NCBI GenBank assembly: GCA_002862165.1 | Contig: PKCL01000496.1 | Location: 1-5,854, forward strand | Origin: Planctomycetaceae bacterium | GTDB lineage: Bacteria; Planctomycetota; Planctomycetia; Pirellulales; UBA1268 | Length of the DNA stretch: 5,854 nt | Reading direction: 5' to 3' | Part shown: positions 1 to 5,300 of the stretch, in pieces | How the letters are laid out: each line of letters opens with the position of its first letter | Position numbering within the stretch: position 1 is the first letter of the stretch | The notes under the pieces: model-generated | Database searches by the model: none | Seen by the model: the letters and a program-made list of their open reading frames with translations, nothing else | What the model was told of the DNA's origin: nothing | Translations under genes and position numbers: made by a program

Positions 1-269
1 CGACCCTCAATAAAGAGGCATCACCGGAAGCAATCAATGCTGCCATGAAAACAGCAGCAGAAGGTCCACTTAAGGGCATCCTCAGGTATTCTGAGCAACT
101 GTTAGTTTCGACAGATTTGCGAGGGGATCAGCATAGCTCTATTTTCTCTGCGGTCGATACTATCGGCCTCGGAAATCTCGTCAAGGTTGTGAGTTGGTAT
201 GACAACGAGTGGGGTTATTCGAACCGTATTGCTGACCTTCTTCGATTTCTCGATTCGAAGGGGCTGTGA
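1..269 (+). CDS. gap: Glyceraldehyde-3-phosphate dehydrogenase, type I, C-terminal fragment (5' end outside window)
   Basis: This is the last 88 codons of a GAPDH gene; the reading frame enters at base 3 and ends with TGA at 267-269. GAPDH is a cytoplasmic glycolytic enzyme that oxidises glyceraldehyde-3-phosphate with NAD(P)+ and phosphate to 1,3-bisphosphoglycerate. The fragment shows the family's C-terminal hallmarks: 'GPLKGIL' in the catalytic domain, a 'VSTDLRGDQHSSIF' stretch matching the usual 'S-D-x-x-G-x-x-x-S-S-x-x-D/S' segment, and the near-invariant 'VKVVSWYDNEWGYSNR', whose Asn contacts the cofactor. The catalytic Cys and the NAD-binding half lie upstream of the window. The fragment ends at the normal place for the family, followed by a strong hairpin terminator. 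Identification is firm; whether the enzyme is glycolytic or works in gluconeogenesis cannot be read from the fragment. Confidence 0.96.
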   Translation, partial: TLNKEASPEAINAAMKTAAEGPLKGILRYSEQLLVSTDLRGDQHSSIFSAVDTIGLGNLVKVVSWYDNEWGYSNRIADLLRFLDSKGL

Positions 270-303
270 TTCACAAGCCCTAGGTGAGATGAAAGATAAA
301 GAG

Positions 304-336
304 TGGCCGGCCCCGTATACGTGGCCGGCCATTTTT
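304..336 (+). terminator. Intrinsic terminator of gap, possibly bidirectional
   Basis: A perfect 9-bp inverted repeat (TGGCCGGCC at 304-312, GGCCGGCCA at 323-331) encloses a 10-base loop and is followed by five T residues at 332-336. It lies 34 bases after the gap stop codon, a classic rho-independent terminator for the plus strand. The leftward lipoprotein gene converges on it, and its TAA stop (337-335) overlaps the T-run. On the minus strand the same hairpin is followed by CTCTTTATCTTTC, a moderate T-rich stretch, so it may also end the leftward operon. Confidence 0.88.
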
Positions 337-1294
337 ATCTGATCTGTTGTAAAGTAGATTCGAGTTTTGCAATCGCCTCAGTTCGAATAGTCGTGCCATC
401 AAATTGTGTCATTTGGACTTCGACCCGTATTGGAGTTGTAACTGGCGGAGCGGTTGGCCATGGGAGTACAAAATGAAGTCCACGAGCTCTCGATGTACGT
501 CGAAAGTGTTGGTGTGCTTTTGCTGCTGGAATTGTCCACACTGCAAACTGACGTCCTAAATCAGACTGCTGGGCTGTTACCGTTGGTTCGTAGGCAGCGA
601 TGAAAATGTCACCAGCAGTCGTAACGAGACGTTCATCAGCATCGCGTGGTTCAATGACGATTGTGACTCCCTCAGGAGAGCCATCACCGTCAGAGTCATA
701 ACACGTTGTCTTTTCATGGTTAATGACTAGATGTGTGAGATCCGATTGGTGTCCGATGCTCTCAGCGAAAGAAAGTTGCCGAATTGGTCGAGCCGCACCC
801 TTCTTGCTGGAATTCTGTGGCAGCGGCGGGACGCCCTCAAGTGAAGGGGGTGTCATTTCACTGGTGGGACTCGGAAGACTGTCTGAGCTTTTTTGGCCAC
901 CGGAACTGGATTGTGGATTTGTTCCAAAAATTGGACCAATGATATCTGAGTTATTTCCACTATTAAAATCTGGAACATCCACTTGTGGAGGTACAAGAAG
1001 TGGCTGGGCAGGTGTTGGGGATTGCACCTTGTTTCGTGGTGCTGAAGAAGTGTCAACGATTCCAAGTTGTTTTCGTAGTGAGGCATTTTCATCCTCCATT
1101 GTGTCAAGTTCATAGCATTGTGTTTGTAACTTATCCTGGAGACAATAAATCTGATCTTCTTGGAGCCGTAATTCTCGCTCTAAGAGTTGATGGTGGACAT
1201 CACTTTTACAGCCAACAATTAATAATGGCAGACAAATTATCAACAGCACATAACACAGACTTTGTGCTACCCACCGGAATTTTTTCTTATTCAT
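335..1294 (-). CDS. Predicted coiled-coil lipoprotein of unknown function (planctomycete type)
   Basis: A 319-residue exported protein whose function I do not recognise. The N-terminus is a lipoprotein signal: a Lys/Arg-rich start, a hydrophobic core (about 13-27) and lipobox I-V-G-C with the lipidated Cys at 29. Residues about 34-77 are rich in Leu/Glu/Gln with heptad-like spacing, so a coiled coil is likely. Residues about 80-170 form a Pro/Ser/Gly-rich linker without evident fold. The C-terminal part (about 172-319) looks globular: 'CYDSDGDGSPEGVTIVIEPRDAD' at 198-220 has a D-x-D-G-D-G loop like calcium-binding loops, followed by an 'AVW' strand and 'FVLPWP' near 275-280. I recall similar 'D-G-x-x-V-x-I-x-P-x-D-A-D' segments in planctomycete lipoproteins, from memory only. 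ATG at 1294 is favoured by a strong AAGGAGG six bases upstream. It lies 38 bases after clpP and is probably the last gene of the operon. Envelope location is well supported; the role is not. Confidence 0.85.
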   Translation of the reverse strand: MNKKKFRWVAQSLCYVLLIICLPLLIVGCKSDVHHQLLERELRLQEDQIYCLQDKLQTQCYELDTMEDENASLRKQLGIVDTSSAPRNKVQSPTPAQPLLVPPQVDVPDFNSGNNSDIIGPIFGTNPQSSSGGQKSSDSLPSPTSEMTPPSLEGVPPLPQNSSKKGAARPIRQLSFAESIGHQSDLTHLVINHEKTTCYDSDGDGSPEGVTIVIEPRDADERLVTTAGDIFIAAYEPTVTAQQSDLGRQFAVWTIPAAKAHQHFRRTSRARGLHFVLPWPTAPPVTTPIRVEVQMTQFDGTTIRTEAIAKLESTLQQIR

Positions 1295-1300
1295 GACGCG

Positions 1301-1307
1301 CCTCCTT
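1301..1307 (-). promoter_or_regulatory. Strong Shine-Dalgarno site of the lipoprotein gene
   Basis: On the minus strand AAGGAGG sits six bases before the ATG at 1294. It is the only near-consensus ribosome binding site in the window; the clpP, FHA and panB starts have only GGA, GGAA or GAAAG-like sites. It fixes the lipoprotein start and suggests independent, efficient translation initiation for this last cistron. Confidence 0.8.
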
Positions 1308-1332
1308 GCGCCCCACGTTTTGTTGCAGGCAA

Positions 1333-1923
1333 TTAGCCCGTGGGAATCTGTTCGATCACCTCATCAATAAGATGATATTCACATGCTTCCTCTGCAGACA
1401 TAAACCGATCACGATCAGTATCCTCTTCGATTTTTTCAAGGGGTTGACCGGTATGTTTCAGAAGAATGTTATTCAATTTACTTTTGATATTCCGAAATTC
1501 ATTCGCGTGAATCATGATCTCTTCTGCAGTACCTTCCATGCCAGCGAGTGGTTGATGAATCATGATTCGGGCGTTTGGTAGGGCTCGTCTTTTCCCAGCA
1601 GTTCCAGCTGTCAGGAGAAGAGCGCCCATAGATGCGGCTTGACCTATGCAGTACGTTGCGACATCACAACTCACGAATTGCATCGTGTCATAGATTGCGA
1701 GTCCCGCAGTAACGCTTCCTCCTGGAGAATTAATATAGAGATGAATGTCACTCTTTGGATCATCAGTCTGAAGAAAGAGCATCTGGGCGACAATGGCATT
1801 TGCCATCTCATCATTCACCTGAGAGCCAAGGAATATAATTCGGTCCTTGAGTAGCCGGCTGTAAATGTCCATTGCCCGCTCTTCGCGGCCACTTTTTTCA
1901 ACAACATAAGGGATCAGGGGCAT
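1333..1923 (-). CDS. clpP: ATP-dependent Clp protease proteolytic subunit, canonical type
   Basis: A 196-residue serine peptidase of family S14, the usual length for mature ClpP. ClpP subunits assemble into two stacked heptameric rings that degrade proteins fed in by a Clp ATPase such as ClpX, ClpA or ClpC in the cytoplasm. The triad is visible: Ser98 in 'GQAASMGA', His123 in 'MIHQP' and Asp172 in 'TDRDRF'. The oxyanion-hole segment 'YINSPGGSV' is at 63-71. The N-terminus 'LIPYVVEKSGREERAMDIYSRLL' (3-25) matches the axial-loop region of E. coli ClpP, so this subunit should gate and dock normally. No propeptide is apparent: Met-Pro-Leu-Ile-Pro leads almost directly into the mature N-terminus. 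The ATG at 1923 has only a weak GGAA eight bases upstream. It lies 49 bases behind the divergent clpP and 38 before the lipoprotein gene. Identification is firm. Confidence 0.97.
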   Translation of the reverse strand: MPLIPYVVEKSGREERAMDIYSRLLKDRIIFLGSQVNDEMANAIVAQMLFLQTDDPKSDIHLYINSPGGSVTAGLAIYDTMQFVSCDVATYCIGQAASMGALLLTAGTAGKRRALPNARIMIHQPLAGMEGTAEEIMIHANEFRNIKSKLNNILLKHTGQPLEKIEEDTDRDRFMSAEEACEYHLIDEVIEQIPTG

Positions 1924-1972
1924 TTAAATGATTCCGGTTATTCAGGAAGAAGATAAAGAGAAGAAAAGATAC

Positions 1973-2623
1973 TCAGTCAACATCTTTGTCCTCTTCCCCA
2001 GGGGGTTTAGTGAGAATGTCATCGACGAGACCATAATCTTTAGCCTCTGTCGCCGTGAGATACCGATCACGATCTGTATCCTGTGCAATTCGTTCAATTG
2101 GCTGTCCAGTATGGGATGCAAGAATTTCATTCAATACTGAACGTGTTTTAATAATTTCATCAGCCTGAATTTCAATGTCACTGACCTGTCCGCCAACTTG
2201 GCCGTAGGGTTGATGAATCATGACTTTGGCATGCGGTAAAGAGAATCGCTTCTTGGGTGCTCCTCCTGCAAGCAATACTGCACCACCACTAGCTGCAAGA
2301 CCGACACAGTACGTGGCTACCGCACACGAGAGAATCTGCATTGTGTCATAAATTGCCATTGTCGCTGTGACACTACCACCAGGAGAATTAATATAAAAAT
2401 GAATGTCTTTACGACGATTTTCACTCTGGAGATAGAGTAATTTCATGACAAGTTCATTTGCGTTCCCATCATAAATCTCTCCTTGCAAAAGAATGATTCT
2501 ATTCTCCAGCAAGAGGTCACCAAGAGTCATTTGCCGCTGTCGCTGATAGTCTCGATATGCGCTGGCAGCACTTGGATCAATTGGAGAGTTGGATGATGAT
2601 AATGGAAACCTTGGGGCAGGCAT
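1973..2623 (-). CDS. clpP: ATP-dependent Clp protease proteolytic subunit, divergent paralogue
   Basis: A 216-residue second ClpP (S14 family), numbered here from the ATG at 2623. The triad is intact: Ser112 in 'GLAASGGA', His137 in 'MIHQP' and Asp186 in 'TDRDRY', with 'YINSPGGSV' at 77-85, so it should be catalytic and not a ClpR-like dead subunit. It differs from the neighbouring clpP product at the N-terminus. A Ser/Pro-rich 25-residue lead and 'YRDYQRQRQMTLGDLLLENRIIL' replace the usual axial-loop and 'D-I-Y-S-R-L-L' region. The active-site loop reads GLAASGG where GQAASMG is usual. By eye about half of the core residues match the other ClpP. An in-frame TTG at 2629 would add two residues, but the ATG has a GAAAG six bases upstream and is preferred. 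It lies 53 bases after tig. The likely role is as partner of the second ClpP in a mixed complex; that is inference. Confidence 0.94.
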   Translation of the reverse strand: MPAPRFPLSSSNSPIDPSAASAYRDYQRQRQMTLGDLLLENRIILLQGEIYDGNANELVMKLLYLQSENRRKDIHFYINSPGGSVTATMAIYDTMQILSCAVATYCVGLAASGGAVLLAGGAPKKRFSLPHAKVMIHQPYGQVGGQVSDIEIQADEIIKTRSVLNEILASHTGQPIERIAQDTDRDRYLTATEAKDYGLVDDILTKPPGEEDKDVD

Positions 2624-2676
2624 GAGCAACTTTCAGAAGTGCGTATAAGTGGATCAAGAAAAATAACGTGCACCAA

Positions 2677-4131
2677 TCATGAAGGAATATCTTCATGGGC
2701 AACCGGTGTGGTTGGAATTTCATCTTCACCAGCTGCGACACCACAAACAGCGTGGTCGATTGCTTCAGCGTCAGGTTTAGGAAATTCAAATGGGATATCT
2801 TTAAATTCTGCCTTGGATGTTACTAAATCAATAGTTTTTCTCTCAATAATTTGATTGCGTAATACATCCATAAGGCCTTTTCGTTCCAAGCTGGCACGAA
2901 CACGTCGAGGTGATTCACCTGATTGGGCCGCTATAGCTTTAATCTCTGCATCATAATCAGCTGCCGATTCAGAGACATTTTCAGCTTCAGCAATTTTTTC
3001 CAGGATAAAGTGTTCTTTGAGAGATCGTGCGGTGCTTGCCATTACCGACTGACGAAGCTCATTAACATAACGGCGGATTGAGTCATCATCGAAGCCACTA
3101 CGACGAAGTTCTAAAATTGATCGTTCTAATTCGCGCTGACTTTGACGACGCAATAATTCAGGAGGAAGGTCCCAACTCGCCGAAGCTGTTAATGAAGCTG
3201 AAACCTGTTGCCGAACCTGTTTTCTTTGGTGCCATTCAAGTTGGTTTTGAAGTTGTTTTCTAATTGCTTCACGAAGATCTTCGGTTGACTTAAAATCTCC
3301 CAAATCCGTGAGTAAGGAGGGGGTTATTTCCGGCATTTCAAACCGCTTCACATCAAGAATCTCAATCGACAGCGTTGCTTTTTTTCCACGAAGTTCGTCA
3401 ACAGCAGCCTCCTCTGAAATGGATACTTCAGCAGTAACAGTCTGCCCTGGACCCAATTTTGAGACAAGCTTGTCGAAACCTTCAAGTTCTGCATCAGCAA
3501 GGGAAAGTTTTGGCCGGACAACGATTTCCATTTCCTCTGCATGGGATAACACATTATTTTCACCATCGGTGCATTTTAAATTTGCAACAATGAGATCTCC
3601 TGTCTTGGGCGAACCCTTTGCTGGCACGAGTCGCCCTCGTTCTCGTAGTAGATTTGCTTCTGCTTCTTCAACATCGGCATCTGAAATTTCGCGAATCGGC
3701 CTCTCAATAGAAAGCCCTTTCCATTCTGGCATTTCAAATTCTGGACGAACTTCGATTGAAAATTCAAAGGTCATTGGTCCATCATCTGGCAGAATAACAG
3801 CGGCGACATCGAGATCTGGTTCACTGATTGGCGCAAGATTTTCCTGTTCGTTGACACGAGCGAGTGCATCATTTAGTAACTTTGAGCGGATTTGATCATT
3901 TAATTCGGACTTGAATTTACTACCCACCAGTTTGCGAGGGGCTCTTCCAGGACGAAATCCAGGCAACAGAGCAGTCGGCATCAGGTCACCAACGGCTTCT
4001 TCGTAATACCGGTCAATTTCTTCTCGAGGGACAGAAACTTTTACTTTTCTTTGGCACGTCGAAGTTTCTTCTACGGTGACATTGATTTTGAGTATCTGGG
4101 GATCAGCAAGAGCTGTTGAATCGTCTGACAT
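2677..4131 (-). CDS. tig: Trigger factor, ribosome-associated chaperone
   Basis: A 484-residue trigger factor, about 50 longer than the 432-residue E. coli protein. It binds the ribosome near the exit tunnel and shields nascent chains. The N-terminal ribosome-binding domain (about 13-145) holds the signature 'GFRPGRAP' at 58-65. A PPIase (FKBP-like) domain follows at about 172-262; it keeps the 'EGF' of the IPGF motif (Phe219), but the usual 'GEEFEGGKASDF' segment is replaced by 'ENNVLSHAEEMEI', so prolyl isomerase activity may be weak or lost. The helical C-terminal substrate-cradling domain (about 263-445) contains 'LPPELLRRQSQRELER' and ends in an acidic, Pro-rich tail of about 40 residues. 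ATG at 4131 has AGGA five bases upstream. The gene leads the tig-clpP-clpP cluster, a common chaperone-protease neighbourhood, and lies 121 bases downstream of tRNA-Gly on the same strand. Confidence 0.95.
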   Translation of the reverse strand: MSDDSTALADPQILKINVTVEETSTCQRKVKVSVPREEIDRYYEEAVGDLMPTALLPGFRPGRAPRKLVGSKFKSELNDQIRSKLLNDALARVNEQENLAPISEPDLDVAAVILPDDGPMTFEFSIEVRPEFEMPEWKGLSIERPIREISDADVEEAEANLLRERGRLVPAKGSPKTGDLIVANLKCTDGENNVLSHAEEMEIVVRPKLSLADAELEGFDKLVSKLGPGQTVTAEVSISEEAAVDELRGKKATLSIEILDVKRFEMPEITPSLLTDLGDFKSTEDLREAIRKQLQNQLEWHQRKQVRQQVSASLTASASWDLPPELLRRQSQRELERSILELRRSGFDDDSIRRYVNELRQSVMASTARSLKEHFILEKIAEAENVSESAADYDAEIKAIAAQSGESPRRVRASLERKGLMDVLRNQIIERKTIDLVTSKAEFKDIPFEFPKPDAEAIDHAVCGVAAGEDEIPTTPVAHEDIPS

Positions 4132-4252
4132 CGTTGTCCTGTGAAAAATAGTGGAGGAGGAAAATACTTTTTAAGGTTCTGGAAGAGGCTCGATGCAACA
4201 ATAAGTAAACTGTTGAGGTTCACTGAAAATAATAACGACCCTTTACAAGGAG

Positions 4253-4325
4253 AGCGGGTGATGGGATTCGAACCCACGACAACCACGTTGGCAACGTGGT
4301 GCTCTACCAACTGAGCTACACCCGC
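4253..4325 (-). tRNA. trnG: tRNA-Gly(GCC)
   Basis: A complete 73-nt cloverleaf on the minus strand. The acceptor stem GCGGGTG pairs with CACCCGC, followed by discriminator U73, the usual discriminator of bacterial tRNA-Gly. The D-arm is GCTC/GAGC. The anticodon stem CCACG/CGTGG encloses loop TTGCCAA with anticodon GCC (4292-4290), which reads GGC and GGU glycine codons. The T-arm has TTCGAAT in its loop and one G-U closing pair. CCA is not encoded: the genomic bases after U73 are CTC, so the tail must be added by nucleotidyltransferase. A good promoter lies 63-90 bases upstream, and tig follows on the same strand. Confidence 0.98.
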
Positions 4326-4387
4326 ATGCTGTTGTTTTCGAAGGAAGGTGGCATCAGTAGGGACCACTAACTCCCGAAAACCCCGTG

Positions 4388-4415
4388 ATTATAGGATATT
4401 GAGGGCCTGTCGCAA
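4388..4415 (-). promoter_or_regulatory. Sigma70-type promoter for tRNA-Gly and probably the tig-clpP-clpP operon
   Basis: On the minus strand a perfect TATAAT (4393-4388) is preceded by TTGCGA (4415-4410) with a 16-base spacer. The predicted transcription start is near 4381, giving a leader of about 55 bases before the mature tRNA 5' end. Four of six -35 positions and all six -10 positions match consensus. No equally good promoter was found between the tRNA and tig, which supports read-through into tig. Confidence 0.72.
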
Positions 4416-4474
4416 GGTCATACCTCACGATCTTCGCCTGATTTCCGAACAATCCGAGAACTCAGCGGAGGCAT

Positions 4475-4502
4475 TTGGAAAATTGGGCTCAGAAGGGATA
4501 AT
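4475..4502 (+). promoter_or_regulatory. Candidate sigma70-type promoter for the FHA gene
   Basis: TTGGAA (4475-4480) and GATAAT (4497-4502) are separated by 16 bases and match consensus at four and five of six positions. The predicted start would be near 4509, giving a leader of about 120 bases before the ATG at 4632. It is the best plus-strand match I saw in the gap, but AT-rich DNA produces such matches by chance. Confidence 0.4.
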
Positions 4503-4631
4503 TAAAGCGTTTTGGTACCTCTCCTGAGGAAACTCCTACAGTTGTCGCTACCATTAAACCTCAGTAGACATCAAAACCCCACATATCTTGTAAAACTCTG
4601 ATCCCGTCAGGGCCCCACTTCGGATTGCCAA

Positions 4632-5228
4632 ATGAAGTTGCAACTGGTGTTTAAAACAGCGAAGTCCGGTAAAAAGAAGTCTCGCACATATGATGTGGAC
4701 TTGCCCATTGTCATTGGGAGAGGACAGCGGGCGTCATTTCGGATTCCTCACGGACAGATTAGTCGTTGTCATTGCGAACTGCTTGAGTCGAAAGGGTCCG
4801 TCTTTATTCGTGACCTTGGCTCAACGAATGGAACAATGGTAAAGGGCACAATGCTTCCAAGTAAAACAAAGGTTCCAATTCCTTCCGGAAGTGTGATTAA
4901 ATTAGGAGAACTTGCTTTTCGAGTTCAGTATGCTGAAACATCTAATGGTCAAGGAAAAGCGATCATTGAGGACTCATTTGAGGAAGCAATTGACTTTCTA
5001 GAAGCTGAACCAGAGGGAGAAACAGTTGAAGCATTTGCTGAGGCAGATGTAGATCCAAGTGAAGACAAACTGCTTGAGGTAGAATCAATCGACGATGATC
5101 TCTATTTGGATGCAAGTGAAGAGCTTGATGATGAGAATAAAAATCTTCTTGAAGATAAAAGCGCCACTAAGGAATCTTCTGACGGGTTATCAGATGATGA
5201 TATTGATGATTTCTTGAGTGATATTTGA
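4632..5228 (+). CDS. FHA-domain protein with acidic C-terminal tail
   Basis: A 198-residue cytoplasmic protein. Residues about 3-100 form a forkhead-associated domain, a phosphothreonine-peptide binding fold. The key family positions are present: Gly29-Arg30 ('IGRG'), Ser44 and His47 ('SRCH'), and Asn66-Gly67 in 'DLGSTNGT'. No signal peptide, membrane segment or catalytic domain is visible. Residues 104-198 are low-complexity and very acidic: 36 of 95 are Asp or Glu against five Lys, ending in 'DDDIDDFLSDI'. The tail is probably disordered and could act as a binding or charge module. ATG at 4632 has only a GGA seven bases upstream. panB follows after 72 bases with no terminator between, so co-transcription is likely, but that says little about function. 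The likely role is as a reader of Ser/Thr kinase signalling, which is abundant in planctomycetes; the partner is unknown. Confidence 0.9.
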   Translation: MKLQLVFKTAKSGKKKSRTYDVDLPIVIGRGQRASFRIPHGQISRCHCELLESKGSVFIRDLGSTNGTMVKGTMLPSKTKVPIPSGSVIKLGELAFRVQYAETSNGQGKAIIEDSFEEAIDFLEAEPEGETVEAFAEADVDPSEDKLLEVESIDDDLYLDASEELDDENKNLLEDKSATKESSDGLSDDDIDDFLSDI

Positions 5229-5300
5229 ATACTTTGTTCAATACGCGAGAGAAAATTTGAGTGAAATAGACAGCCGTTTACACTTTGGATCTCTAATTCC

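Larger units (their letters stand above)
4326..4631. other. Divergent intergenic region between tRNA-Gly and the FHA gene
   Basis: These 306 bases hold no credible gene. They contain back-to-back candidate promoters: a leftward one at 4415-4388 for the tRNA-tig operon and a rightward one at 4475-4502 for the FHA gene, about 60 bases apart. The stretch 4503-4631 would be a long leader for the FHA gene. It contains a possible weak long-range stem (CTGAGG near 4525 with CCTCAG near 4560) and the palindrome GGTACC near 4515. I see no riboswitch or operator that I can name. Confidence 0.6.

Noticed and set aside
723..1115. Plus-strand open frame (130 codons) antisense to the lipoprotein gene
   Set aside because: Mirrors the Pro/Ser linker of the lipoprotein; no recognisable features of its own.
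1390..2400. Repeated DNA stretches shared by the two clpP genes (for example around 1405 and 2064, 1725 and 2389)
   Set aside because: They encode the conserved 'DTDRDR' and 'YINSPGG' motifs, so protein conservation explains them; not a separate repeat element.
3308..3895. Long plus-strand open frame (195 codons) antisense to tig
   Set aside because: Ser/Arg-rich composition typical of the reverse complement of a real gene; no domain, no ribosome binding site, and tig on the other strand is certain.
4170..4198. Possible internal promoter for tig (TTGCAT then CTTAAA, 17-base spacer, minus strand)
   Set aside because: The -10 matches only three of six positions; too weak compared with the TATAAT promoter upstream of the tRNA.
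4238..4252. Short CCTT/AAGG inverted repeat just after the tRNA as a terminator
   Set aside because: Only four base pairs with a three-base loop and no proper T-run follows on the minus strand.
4071..4367. Minus-strand 98-codon open frame across the tRNA containing 'GVAQLVEHHVANVVVVGSNPITRS'
   Set aside because: This is the well-known false translation of a tRNA gene; the tRNA cloverleaf explains the sequence and the frame also overlaps the tig start.
4525..4565. CTGAGG...CCTCAG in the FHA leader as a riboswitch or regulatory hairpin
   Set aside because: A six-base stem with a loop of about 30 bases is within chance expectation and no known leader family is recognisable.
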